A DNA stretch of 64,000 nucleotides from Brucella pseudintermedia (GTDB taxonomy: Bacteria; Pseudomonadota; Alphaproteobacteria; Rhizobiales; Rhizobiaceae), in assembly GCF_008932435.1 (NCBI RefSeq), contig NZ_WBWE01000009.1, positions 151,029-215,028 of the forward strand. Reading direction: 5' to 3'. The translations under genes were made by a program, and so were the position numbers. This document shows, in pieces, positions 47,371-56,767 of this stretch (positions are counted from its first letter, which is position 1; each line of letters opens with the position of its first letter). Below the pieces are notes generated by a model that saw nothing but the letters and a program-made list of their open reading frames with translations, was not told the origin of the DNA and ran no database searches.

Positions 47371-48900
47371 ATGAGCGCCTCACAATCCAGCATCAGCTAT
47401 TTCTTGCCCGATGAAACCGCAACGCAGCGATTTGGTGAAGATTTCGCCCTCGCGCTTCAAAAGGGCGATCTTGTCACGCTTTCCGGCGATCTGGGGGCGG
47501 GAAAATCCTCGCTTGCCCGTGCCATCATCCGGGCAATCGCCGATGACGAAGGGCTGGACGTTCCAAGCCCGACGTTTACGCTGGTGCAAAGCTACGAGCA
47601 ATTGCGGATTCCGGTCGCCCATGCCGACCTTTACCGTATTTCGCACGGCGAAGAACTGGATGAGCTGGGACTGCCGGAATTTATGGAAGACGGCGTGGTT
47701 CTGGCCGAATGGCCGGAGCAGGGCGAGGGTTTTTTGCCTGACCCGTCTTTTGCCGTTAGGCTGAGCCATGAAGGGGCAGGGCGACGCATTGCCGTGTCCG
47801 GTCCCGTGGCTGCGATCCAGCGTCTGGAACGTTCGCGGGCTATTCGGGCATTTCTGGACAGCCATGGCCGTTCCGATGCAACGCGGCGCTATTTGCAGGG
47901 CGATGCGTCCCCGCGCAAGTACGAGACGATCCGCACATCTGCCCATGGTCTCGAAATTCTGATGAATGCGCCGCAGATGCCCTATGATCCGCCGCTACGC
48001 GACGGCAAATCCTATCGGCAGATTGCGCATCTGGCGGAAAACATTTTTGCCTTTGCTGCCGTTGACGGGCTTCTTGCGAGGCAGGGCTTTCGTGTGCCGC
48101 AAATGCGTGCCGCGGATCTTGATGCCGGTTTTCTCATTCTCGAAAATCTTGGAACGCAAGGCGTGCGTGCGACGTCCGGCGAACCTGTCGCGGAACGTTA
48201 TGAAGCCGCCGGGCGTTTTCTGGCGCATCTGCACGGTATCACTTGGCCTGACCGTGCGCCGGTGCCTGGCTATCCTGACCACATCATCGCCGGTTTTGAC
48301 CGCGATGCGATGATGATCGAGGTCAGCCTGATCGGCCAGTGGTATGCGCCGCGCATGATGGGCAGGCAGTTGACAGAGGCAGAAAAGCAAGCTTTCGAGA
48401 CAGCTTGGGATCGCGTGATCGCCGGGATTGCCGATGTCGAGAAAAGCCTGCTCTTGCGCGACTATCATTCGCCGAACCTGTTCTGGTTCCCGGAGGCACA
48501 AGGCAAGGACAGGATCGGTGTCATCGATTTTCAGGATGCGATGATCGGGCCAGCAGCCTATGACGTGGCCTCGCTGGCGCTCGATGCGCGCGTAACGATT
48601 TCGCCGGAGCTGGAGCAGGCTGTGGTCGCAGCCTATTGCGAAGAGCGCCGTGCGCTCGGGCATGCGTTCGATGAGAGCTTGTTCCGCAAGGCCTATGCGG
48701 CAATGGGCGCACAGCGCAATGCCAAGCTGCTCGGTCTTTTCGTGCGCCTTGACGAGCGTGATGGTAAGCCGGCTTATCTGGAGCATCTGCCCCGCATTCA
48801 CGACTATCTCGGACGTGTGCTTAAAGATCCGGTCATGGCGCCTGTGGCTGCATGGTTTGAGCAATTGGGGTTGATGCAGCAGGAAGAGGCCGCGCAATGA
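47371..48900 (+). CDS. Fused TsaE - AmgK-type sugar kinase
   Basis: The 509-residue protein joins two enzymes. Residues 1 to about 150 are TsaE, the ATPase of the tRNA t6A pathway (LSGDLGAGKSSLARAIIRA, VPSPTFTLVQSYE, VAHADLYRISHG). Residues about 175-505 are an aminoglycoside-phosphotransferase-fold kinase (LLLRDYHSPNLFWFPE, IGVIDFQDAMIGP) resembling AmgK, the anomeric N-acetylmuramate/GlcNAc kinase. The adjacent MurU gene supports that role in peptidoglycan recycling. The AAAGGG spacing favours the ATG at 47371 over the GTG at 47365. Confidence 0.9.
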   Translation: MSASQSSISYFLPDETATQRFGEDFALALQKGDLVTLSGDLGAGKSSLARAIIRAIADDEGLDVPSPTFTLVQSYEQLRIPVAHADLYRISHGEELDELGLPEFMEDGVVLAEWPEQGEGFLPDPSFAVRLSHEGAGRRIAVSGPVAAIQRLERSRAIRAFLDSHGRSDATRRYLQGDASPRKYETIRTSAHGLEILMNAPQMPYDPPLRDGKSYRQIAHLAENIFAFAAVDGLLARQGFRVPQMRAADLDAGFLILENLGTQGVRATSGEPVAERYEAAGRFLAHLHGITWPDRAPVPGYPDHIIAGFDRDAMMIEVSLIGQWYAPRMMGRQLTEAEKQAFETAWDRVIAGIADVEKSLLLRDYHSPNLFWFPEAQGKDRIGVIDFQDAMIGPAAYDVASLALDARVTISPELEQAVVAAYCEERRALGHAFDESLFRKAYAAMGAQRNAKLLGLFVRLDERDGKPAYLEHLPRIHDYLGRVLKDPVMAPVAAWFEQLGLMQQEEAAQ

Positions 48901-49616
48901 AAATGCCTGAACTGGTAATGGTTCTTGCTGCCGGTCTTGGCAAGCGCATGCGGCCCATCACCGAAACCATACCAAAACCGCTGGTCAAGGTAGCGGGCAA
49001 GCCCTTGCTCGACTGGGGGCTCGATGCGGCGGCACGCGCCGGTATCCGCACCGCAGTCGTCAATGTGCATTATCTGGCCGACCAGCTTGAAGAGCATCTT
49101 CGGGACCGTAACGATCTGGAGATCGTGATCTCGGATGAACGCGACATGCTGCTCGATTCCGCTGGCGGCATTGTGAAGGCGCTGCCAACACTGGGAACGG
49201 AACCGTTTTTCATTCTGAACGCTGATACATTCTGGGTTGGTGATGAGATGGCCCCCAACCTTACGGCGCTGGCTGAGGTCTGGGATGCGGAGCGGATGGA
49301 TATTCTGCTGATGACGGCCCGTCTCGACCAGGGAACCGGCTATGAAGGCAAGGGCGATTTCGTTGCCGACGAGAAGGGACATCTGCGTCGTGCGCGCGAT
49401 ATCTCCGGCGAGCCGGTGATCTATGCCGGTGCGGGAATCATCCATCCCCGCATTTTCGATGGCGCGGAACCGGTCGTGTCCTCGCTCAACCGTTATTTTG
49501 ATGAAGCGATTGCGGCGGGTCGCCTTTATGGTATGCCAATGACCGGGCACTGGCTGACCGTCGGGACGCCGGACGCCATCGGCGAGGCGGAGGCCGCACT
49601 GACCGCATTTGCATAA
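48897..49616 (+). CDS. murU: MurU-type nucleotidyltransferase
   Basis: The 239-residue enzyme has the nucleotide-binding signature MVLAAGLGKRMRPITETIPK, PLVKVAGKPLLDWGLDAA, LNADTFWVGD and a C-terminal HWLTVGTPDAIGEAE. It fits alpha-1-phosphate uridylyltransferases; next to the AmgK-like kinase it most likely makes UDP-MurNAc in cell-wall recycling. It overlaps the fusion gene by 4 bp. The addB ribosome-binding site begins inside its stop codon. Confidence 0.88.
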   Translation: MKMPELVMVLAAGLGKRMRPITETIPKPLVKVAGKPLLDWGLDAAARAGIRTAVVNVHYLADQLEEHLRDRNDLEIVISDERDMLLDSAGGIVKALPTLGTEPFFILNADTFWVGDEMAPNLTALAEVWDAERMDILLMTARLDQGTGYEGKGDFVADEKGHLRRARDISGEPVIYAGAGIIHPRIFDGAEPVVSSLNRYFDEAIAAGRLYGMPMTGHWLTVGTPDAIGEAEAALTAFA

Positions 49617-49624
49617 GGAGGTGA
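49615..49624 (+). promoter_or_regulatory. Full-complement Shine-Dalgarno of addB
   Basis: AAGGAGGTGA is complementary to essentially the whole anti-SD of 16S rRNA, 4 bases before the addB ATG. Its first two bases are the last two of the murU stop codon. Confidence 0.8.
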
Positions 49625-49628
49625 GCAC

Positions 49629-52600
49629 ATGAGCGCACGCAGACCCAGAGATGGGAAACAGCGCCTGTTTTCAATTCCTCCCGGCACACCGTTTTTGCCA
49701 GCCTTTGCCAATGCACTTCTGGAAGGGCGGCTGGTCGAAGGTTTTCCCGGCAATCCTTCCGATCCGCTGGTACTGGCCAATGCAACCATCTACGTGCCGA
49801 CGCGCCGCGCGGCGCGTGCGCTAAGATCGATTTTAGTAGATAAGAATCGAGCTAGAAGCGCTATATTGCCGACGATAAAACCGCTCGGCGATGTGGATGA
49901 GGATGCCGCTTTTTTCAATGCCGGTTCGTCGGGCGTGTTCGACATCAATCCGCCTATCGGCACGGCGGAGCGGCTTCTGCTTCTGGCGCGATTGATCCGT
50001 CCATGGCGGGAATCGCTGCCCTCCCATGTGCGTGCCTTGTTTGGCGTTGACGACGTTTCCGTTCCGGCAACCACTGCCGATGCGATCTGGCTTGCCCGCG
50101 ATCTGGCGGGGTTGATGGATCAGGTTGAAACCGACGGAGCTGCATGGAGCGAGCTTGCGAGCATTGCCCCGGAAGACCTCGCCGACTGGTGGCAGGTCAC
50201 GCTCGGCTTTCTCAATATCGTCACCAATCTGTGGCCGGATATTCTGGCGGAGCGTAAGCTCTCAAACCCCGCAGCGCATCGCAACGATCTCATATGGAGT
50301 GAGGTAAAGCGGCTGCGCACCCATCCGCCCGCCGGTCCGGTTATCGTCGCTGGTTCCACCGGCTCCATACCGGCGACTGCGGAACTGATTTCCGCCATCG
50401 CCGACTTGCCGAATGGAGCGGTGGTGCTGCCGGGGCTGGACCGCGATCTCGATGATGCGGCCTGGCAGCTGCTGGCATCGGTGACCGACAATCCCTCGAC
50501 TTACGGTCATCCGCAGTTCGGTTTGCGCAAACTTCTGGATGCTATGCAGACCTTGCGCGAGGATGTGGAACATCTGGACGATATGCCAGTCTCCAAACGC
50601 CTGCGCGAGCGGGTGGTAAGCGAGGCGCTGCGCCCGGCGGAAACGACCGATGCGTGGGGCAAGCTCGATATAGAGGCGGACAGTCTGCACATGGCCGCGC
50701 AGACGATCGACCTGATTGAAGCTGCCAACGAACGCGAAGAAGCGCTCGCCGTCGCGCTTGCCTTGCGTGATGCGATCAATGAGGAAGGCAAGGCGGCGGC
50801 CCTCGTCACCGCCGACCGTAATCTGGCGCGGCGCGTGGTGGGCGAACTTGCCCGTTTCGGCATCGACGCCGACGATTCGGGCGGACGGCATCTGCGCGAT
50901 GTCGAAACCACGACATTGCTGCGGCTGCTGGTCGAAACCGTGTTCAATCCGGGCGATCCAGTTGCCTTGCTGGCGTTGGTCAAGCATCCGCTACTGCGGC
51001 TGGAGGCCCCCCGCATCGAACGCCGCCTTGCCGCCGAAACGCTCGAACTCATCGCCTTTCGCGGCGGCACGGGCCGCGCTTCCGTGCTCGATCTTCCGGC
51101 ATTTTTCGACCGGCGGCTGGAGGAAAGCGCCAGCCAGCCGTGGCTACCGGCATGGCACGACACGGTTACGCCGGATATGATCGCCGCTGCGCGAAATCTT
51201 TGCGAAAGCCTGTCGAATGCCGTGGCGCCGCTCGCACCTTTCGTCCTCGCTGGCCGCAGGACCGAGATCGGCGAAATCGCACGCGCCACGGTCGAGGCGC
51301 TGGAAAATCTGGCGCGCAACGAAAAGGCCAGTGTCGCGCCTTTTTATTCCGGCGAACGCGGAGAACAGCTCGCCGCCTTTTTGCGCGGACTGGTTTCAAG
51401 CGAAGCCGGGCTTGATTTTGAAGCTTCCGAATGGCCAGCCGTGCTGGATGCCTTGATGGCGGGTGAGACGGTCAAACCGCATCCGGGCGGTCATCCGCGC
51501 CTCTTCATCTGGGGTGCGCTGGAGGCGCGCCTGCAAACCATGGATACGGTGGTGATCGGCGGTCTCAATGAGGGAAGCTGGCCTGCCCGCACCCGCAACG
51601 ATCCGTTCATGTCGCGCCCGATGAAGTCGATGATCGCGCTCGATCCGCCTGAACGGCGCACCGGCCTTGCCGCCCACGATTTCCAGATGGCGCTGGGCAT
51701 GGATCATGTCGTGCTGACGCGCTCGCAGCGGTCCGACAATGCGCCGACGGTTGCCTCGCGCTGGCTGCAGCGGCTCGAAACGGTGCTGGGCGCTGATGTG
51801 ACCGCACAAATGCGCAGGCGCGGGGCGCGTTTCATCCAGTGGTCACGGGAAATCGATCAGGCACCTGACGTGCCTTTCGTCAAGCGCCCGGAACCGGCCC
51901 CGCCTGTTGCCGCCCGTCCGAAGCATTTTTCGGTGACGGAAATCGAAACGCTGCGCCGCGATCCCTATGCGATCTTTGCGAAAAAGATACTGAAACTGCG
52001 GCCACTTGAGCCTTTGATCCGTGATCCGGCGGCGGCAGAACGTGGCACTTTGTTCCACGATATTCTGGGTCATTTCACGCAAGAGGCAATCGATCCGCTG
52101 GCACCCGATGCCGCCGAACGCCTGATGGAGCTTGGCCGCATTCTTTTTGCCGACATGGACCTGCCTACCGAAATCGAGGCCGTGTGGTGGCCGCGCTTCA
52201 CGGCGCTCATTCCGCAGTTTCTGGCCTGGGAGGGCGAGCGCGCTTATAATGTCCAGACCCGCTTTGCCGAGATTTCCTCCGACAAGCGTGAGGTTGAAGG
52301 ACTTGGCGTCACGCTTTCCGGCCGCGCTGACCGCATCGACCTGATGCGCGACGGGACAGCCGAAATCATCGATTACAAGACCGGCTCGACGCCATCGCCC
52401 AAACAGGCGCATGTGCTGCTGTCGCCACAGCTGGCGCTGGAAGCCGCACTTCTGGTGCGCGGTGCGTTTCGTGAACTGGGGTCGGTCCGCGCTTCGGATC
52501 TCACCTATGTCCGTCTCAAGGCGGGCGGCGAGGTAAAGCCGGAATCCATCCTCAAGATCGGACGACCGCCATCGGAAAAAACTGCCCCGGCGCTTGGCGA

Positions 52601-52775
52601 GGAGTCCTGGCAGCGGTTGGCGCAACTGCTGGCGGAATATCAGAAGCCGGAAAAAGGCTATCTTTCCCGTGCATTGCCGTTCCGCGAGACGGACCTGACA
52701 GGCGATTACGATCATCTGGCGCGGGTGCTGGAATGGTCTGCCGGTGGCGACGCGGGCGGGGAGGGCGAGGCATGA
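49629..52775 (+). CDS. addB: Double-strand break repair protein AddB
   Basis: The 1048-residue subunit has the AddB layout: an N-terminal helicase-like region (YVPTRRAARALRSI), a middle with VIVAGSTGSIPATAELI and VVIGGLNEGSWPARTRNDPF, and a C-terminal RecB-type nuclease with ERGTLFHDILGHF and DGTAEIIDYKTGSTPSPKQ (the PD-(D/E)xK core). With AddA it resects double-strand breaks for RecA. Its end overlaps addA by 4 bp. It is the long alphaproteobacterial type. Confidence 0.93.
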   Translation: MSARRPRDGKQRLFSIPPGTPFLPAFANALLEGRLVEGFPGNPSDPLVLANATIYVPTRRAARALRSILVDKNRARSAILPTIKPLGDVDEDAAFFNAGSSGVFDINPPIGTAERLLLLARLIRPWRESLPSHVRALFGVDDVSVPATTADAIWLARDLAGLMDQVETDGAAWSELASIAPEDLADWWQVTLGFLNIVTNLWPDILAERKLSNPAAHRNDLIWSEVKRLRTHPPAGPVIVAGSTGSIPATAELISAIADLPNGAVVLPGLDRDLDDAAWQLLASVTDNPSTYGHPQFGLRKLLDAMQTLREDVEHLDDMPVSKRLRERVVSEALRPAETTDAWGKLDIEADSLHMAAQTIDLIEAANEREEALAVALALRDAINEEGKAAALVTADRNLARRVVGELARFGIDADDSGGRHLRDVETTTLLRLLVETVFNPGDPVALLALVKHPLLRLEAPRIERRLAAETLELIAFRGGTGRASVLDLPAFFDRRLEESASQPWLPAWHDTVTPDMIAAARNLCESLSNAVAPLAPFVLAGRRTEIGEIARATVEALENLARNEKASVAPFYSGERGEQLAAFLRGLVSSEAGLDFEASEWPAVLDALMAGETVKPHPGGHPRLFIWGALEARLQTMDTVVIGGLNEGSWPARTRNDPFMSRPMKSMIALDPPERRTGLAAHDFQMALGMDHVVLTRSQRSDNAPTVASRWLQRLETVLGADVTAQMRRRGARFIQWSREIDQAPDVPFVKRPEPAPPVAARPKHFSVTEIETLRRDPYAIFAKKILKLRPLEPLIRDPAAAERGTLFHDILGHFTQEAIDPLAPDAAERLMELGRILFADMDLPTEIEAVWWPRFTALIPQFLAWEGERAYNVQTRFAEISSDKREVEGLGVTLSGRADRIDLMRDGTAEIIDYKTGSTPSPKQAHVLLSPQLALEAALLVRGAFRELGSVRASDLTYVRLKAGGEVKPESILKIGRPPSEKTAPALGEESWQRLAQLLAEYQKPEKGYLSRALPFRETDLTGDYDHLARVLEWSAGGDAGGEGEA

Positions 52776-55700
52776 AGAAGAAGCTCCATATTCCGCCGGA
52801 AACATTGTTTGCGCAGGGCAGGGCCGCCGATCCGTCAGCTTCCGTCTGGGTTTCCGCCAATGCGGGTTCCGGTAAGACGCATGTTCTGACTGAACGGGTT
52901 ATCCGCCTGCTGCTCGAAGGTACGGACCCGTCCAAGATTCTCTGCCTCACCTACACCAAGGCGGCGGCGGCGGTGATGCAGAACCGCGTGTTCATGCGGC
53001 TTTCCGAATGGGCGGTCTTGCCCGATATCGAACTGGCCGAGCGCCTGAAATCGCTGGAAGGACGCAGGCCGGGCGATGCCCGGCTTGCCGCAGCGCGACG
53101 GCTGTTCGCGCGCGCGCTGGAAACGCCGGGCGGGCTCAAAATCCAGACCATCCATGCTTTCTGTGAAGCGATCCTGCACCAGTTCCCGCTTGAGGCGAAC
53201 ATTGCCGGTCATTTCGAGATGATGGACGACTTGATGCAGGCCGCTCTTGTCGGTGAAGCACGTCGCCAGTTGCTGGAGACCGCGCATGGCGGCGGAGACA
53301 TGGAGCTTGCCGCTGCCTTTGCCGATGTTCTGCAGGCAGCGGGCGAGATGGGCCTGCAATCGCTGCTGGATGAAGCGGTAAGCAGGCGCAATGGCTTGCA
53401 GACCTATATCGCCGAACTGGGCGTTACCGCGCATCGAAGCGACGCTTTGCACCGGGCATTCGGCTTCGATCCGCAAACCAGCGAAGACGATCTTGTTGCC
53501 GATCTCTGGCCGATACCGGAATTTTCCGACGATGCGCTCGATCTCATCATGTCGATCCAGAAAGGGGCGTCGCGCGCGCAGGATTTTACGCTGCAACTCC
53601 GGCGTTTCGACAAGGTGACGAGCCAGCGCGACCGCGAAGCCGTGTTGCGCGCCGCCTTCCTGAAAAGTACCGGCGAGCCCAAATCCGGTTCCTATGTCTG
53701 CTCGGCAGCGGTGAAAAAGCTTCTGCCGGATTTTGAGGAGGATTTCGACGCGGCGGCGGCGCGTGTCGAACAGGGGCTCGACCGGCTGAAGGAGTTGCGT
53801 CTGGTGCGGCTCAATCTGGCTGCGCTCACGCTGATCGACAATCTCCTGCAACGTTATCATGACCTGAAGCGCCAGCGTGGCCTGCTCGATTTCGAAGACC
53901 TCATCACCCGAACCGTGGCGCTACTTGCCCGCAACGGGGCAGGGCAGTGGGTGCAGTACAAGCTCGATCGCGGCATCGACCATATTCTGGTCGACGAGGC
54001 GCAGGATACCAGCCCCGACCAGTGGCAGGTGATCCGCATGCTGTCGGAAGAGTTTTTCTCCGGCCTCGGCCAGCGCAATATCAGCCGCACGCTCTTTGCC
54101 GTCGGTGACGAAAAACAATCGATCTATTCGTTCCAGGGCGCAGTGCCGGAGGATTTTGCGGCGCAGGGGCGTTCCGTCAGTCTGCGGGCGGAAGATGCGG
54201 AGCTGAAATTCGAGCGAGTCAGCCTCAATTTCTCGTTCCGCTCCGCGCCGGATGTTTTGCAGGCGGTCGACGAGGTTTTTGCGAGACCCGAAGCTAATCG
54301 CGGCCTTGCGGGCGCAACGGTGCATGAAGCCATTCGTTCCGACGCGCCGGGCGAGGTGGAAATCTGGGATATGCTGACGCCGGAAGTGGTGGAAGAACCG
54401 GACGACTGGCGCGAGCCGGTCGATCATCTGGCAGCACCTGCTGTCCGGCTGGCGGATCAGATAGCCGCTACCATTCGCCACTGGCTGGATAGCGGCGAAG
54501 CTATTCCGGGCCAGAACCGGCGGATCATGCCGCGTGACATCATGGTTCTGGTGCGAAAGCGTGACCAGTTCATGCCTGCCCTGTCGCGGGCGCTGAAAAA
54601 TCTGTCCGTTCCGGTGGCAGGCGCTGACCGCCTGCGGCTCACCAGCCATATCGCCATTCAGGACCTGATGGCGCTCGGGCGCTTCGTGTTGCAGCCTTCG
54701 GACGATCTGTCGCTGGCATCGGTCCTGAAAAGTCCGCTGTTCGGCTGGGATGACGACCAGCTTTTCGATCTTGCCCATCCGCGAGGTTCAAGCCTCACAT
54801 TGTTCGAGCGGCTTTATCAGGTCTCGCGTGGCGATGCCGCGCTGGCCGAGGTGCACAAGACCTTGAGCCGCTGGCGCAATATGGCCGACACCATGCCGGT
54901 GTTCGAATTCTATGCACGCATATTGAGTGCGGATGGTGCGCGGCGAAAACTTCTGGCCCGGTTGGGGCCAGAGGCTGGCGACATTATCGATGAATTCCAG
55001 AATTATGCGCTTTCCGCCGAGCGCGCCGGTCTGCCCGGCTTGCAGGCCTTCCTTGAAACGCTGGAAGCGGCATCGCCGGAAATCAAGCGCGAACTCGATC
55101 AGGGGCGTAATGAAGTGCGCATCATGACCGTCCATGCCGCCAAGGGGCTGGAAGGGGCGGTGGTGTTCCTTGTCGATCCGGGAAGCGCTGTCTGGACCGG
55201 CTGCCGCGCGCCAAAGCTCATTCCCTTTGATTTTTCAGACGGTAATTCGCCGGTGAAAGGCTATCTCTGGCAACCCAATGCGGGATACCAGACCGGATTC
55301 ACGGCAGCGCAGATCGATAAGCTGAAGACACGGGCCGAGGAAGAATATCGCCGCCTGCTCTATGTCGGCATGACGCGGGCCGAAGATCGCCTCATCATCT
55401 GCGGCTATCGCGGCACGCGTGAAAGCGGAGAGACATGGCATCGCCTAGTCGAAGATGCGCTGGCCACCAAGGCTGAGACATTCGTTCATCCCGTGCTGAA
55501 AGTTGCCGCAAGGCGTTATCGCAATACGCCGCGCGGAATGGTCGAGATTGCCGATCAGGATAGAGCCGAAGAGCATAAAGTGCCGTCACTGCCGCTCGAC
55601 TATCTGCGCCCGATAAAGCCGGAAACCGGATTGCCACGCCCCCTGGCGCCGTCCGGCGCGTCTGCGCTGATCGAAGCGGATGAGGAACCGCCGCTCGATA

Positions 55701-56314
55701 CGTTTTCACCGGTTCTGGGGCAGGGCAACGGGACGCCCGCCTTTGCGCTGCGTCGCGGTACGGCGATCCATATGCTGCTGCAATATCTGCCCGATGTGCC
55801 ACAGGCTGACCGTGAAACGCTTGCGCATGAATATCTTGACCGGATCGCCGCCGATTGGCCGGAAACGGAGCGCCAGATGGCATGGCAGAGCGTGCGGACC
55901 ATTCTGGATGATCCCACCTATGCGCCTGTCTTTGCGGAGGGCTCACGCGGGGAGGTGGCCATCATGGGCACGATTGAGCTTGGCGGGCGCGATCATGCGG
56001 TGTCAGGCCAGATAGACCGTATCAGCGTTGGCGAGGACCGTGTCCTGATCATCGACTACAAGACCAATCGACCGCCGCCGAAAACCATCGAAGCGGTTCC
56101 CTTCGCCTATCGGGCGCAGCTTGCCCTCTATCGGGAATTGCTGGCGCCGCTCTATCCGGGGCGGATTGTCGAAACGGCGCTTCTGTTCACCGAAGGCCCG
56201 TTTTTGATGCCCTTGCCGGATGCGATTCTGGACGAGGCGTTGCAGTCCCTGAAAGACTCTCAAGTAAAGGTGACGAACCAGAACTTGACGGATGGCAGCA
56301 GACACGCCACATGA
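52772..56314 (+). CDS. addA: Double-strand break repair helicase AddA
   Basis: The 1180-residue UvrD-type helicase-nuclease has Walker A VSANAGSGKTHVLTERVIR, ILCLTYTKAAAAVMQNRVF, Walker B HILVDEAQDTSPDQWQVI, motif III VGDEKQSIYSFQGA, motifs V and VI (MTVHAAKGLEGAVVFLVD, LLYVGMTRAEDRLIICGYRG) and a C-terminal nuclease ILIIDYKTNRPPPK. It unwinds and cuts broken ends with AddB. The ATG at 52772 overlaps the addB stop (ATGA), although the frame is open further upstream. trxA follows after 78 bp. Confidence 0.95.
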   Translation: MKKKLHIPPETLFAQGRAADPSASVWVSANAGSGKTHVLTERVIRLLLEGTDPSKILCLTYTKAAAAVMQNRVFMRLSEWAVLPDIELAERLKSLEGRRPGDARLAAARRLFARALETPGGLKIQTIHAFCEAILHQFPLEANIAGHFEMMDDLMQAALVGEARRQLLETAHGGGDMELAAAFADVLQAAGEMGLQSLLDEAVSRRNGLQTYIAELGVTAHRSDALHRAFGFDPQTSEDDLVADLWPIPEFSDDALDLIMSIQKGASRAQDFTLQLRRFDKVTSQRDREAVLRAAFLKSTGEPKSGSYVCSAAVKKLLPDFEEDFDAAAARVEQGLDRLKELRLVRLNLAALTLIDNLLQRYHDLKRQRGLLDFEDLITRTVALLARNGAGQWVQYKLDRGIDHILVDEAQDTSPDQWQVIRMLSEEFFSGLGQRNISRTLFAVGDEKQSIYSFQGAVPEDFAAQGRSVSLRAEDAELKFERVSLNFSFRSAPDVLQAVDEVFARPEANRGLAGATVHEAIRSDAPGEVEIWDMLTPEVVEEPDDWREPVDHLAAPAVRLADQIAATIRHWLDSGEAIPGQNRRIMPRDIMVLVRKRDQFMPALSRALKNLSVPVAGADRLRLTSHIAIQDLMALGRFVLQPSDDLSLASVLKSPLFGWDDDQLFDLAHPRGSSLTLFERLYQVSRGDAALAEVHKTLSRWRNMADTMPVFEFYARILSADGARRKLLARLGPEAGDIIDEFQNYALSAERAGLPGLQAFLETLEAASPEIKRELDQGRNEVRIMTVHAAKGLEGAVVFLVDPGSAVWTGCRAPKLIPFDFSDGNSPVKGYLWQPNAGYQTGFTAAQIDKLKTRAEEEYRRLLYVGMTRAEDRLIICGYRGTRESGETWHRLVEDALATKAETFVHPVLKVAARRYRNTPRGMVEIADQDRAEEHKVPSLPLDYLRPIKPETGLPRPLAPSGASALIEADEEPPLDTFSPVLGQGNGTPAFALRRGTAIHMLLQYLPDVPQADRETLAHEYLDRIAADWPETERQMAWQSVRTILDDPTYAPVFAEGSRGEVAIMGTIELGGRDHAVSGQIDRISVGEDRVLIIDYKTNRPPPKTIEAVPFAYRAQLALYRELLAPLYPGRIVETALLFTEGPFLMPLPDAILDEALQSLKDSQVKVTNQNLTDGSRHAT

Positions 56315-56392
56315 TATAGCGAATAAAGAGCGGAATGTGTTGTGAGTCTGAAAAGATGTCTGCCGTTCTTGGAGAGAAAAGAGGATAGCCCT

Positions 56393-56716
56393 ATGGCAAC
56401 CGTTAAGGTCGATAACAGCAATTTTCAGTCGGACGTTCTTCAGTCCAGTGAGCCTGTCGTGGTGGATTTCTGGGCTGAATGGTGCGGTCCCTGCAAGATG
56501 ATCGCTCCGGCTCTGGACGAAATCGCGACCGAAATGGCCGGTCAGGTCAAGATCGCCAAGGTCAATATCGATGAGAATCCGGAACTGGCCGCGCAGTTTG
56601 GCGTGCGCTCGATCCCGACGCTTCTGATGTTCAAGGACGGCGAACTCGCCGCCAATATGGTCGGCGCTGCTCCGAAGAGCCGCCTTGCCGACTGGATCAA
56701 GGCTTCTGCTGCGTAA
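56393..56716 (+). CDS. trxA: Thioredoxin
   Basis: The 107-residue thioredoxin has [20 protein letters not shown] with redox cysteines 31 and 34 and the cis-proline region [16 protein letters not shown]. It reduces cytoplasmic disulfides. The frame is open to 56342, but [11 protein letters not shown] is the standard start and follows GGATAGCCCT. The addA-trxA adjacency is common in alphaproteobacteria. A strong bidirectional terminator follows. Confidence 0.96.
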
Positions 56717-56735
56717 TCAGCGCATCCAAGAGATG

Positions 56736-56765
56736 AAAAAACCCGGCCTTCGAGCCGGGTTTTTT
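56736..56765. terminator. Bidirectional terminator between trxA and folC
   Basis: AAAAAACCCGGC (56736-56747) pairs with GCCGGGTTTTTT (56754-56765), loop CTTCGA. It lies between the convergent stops at 56716 and 56768. Confidence 0.93.
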
Positions 56766-56767
56766 GC

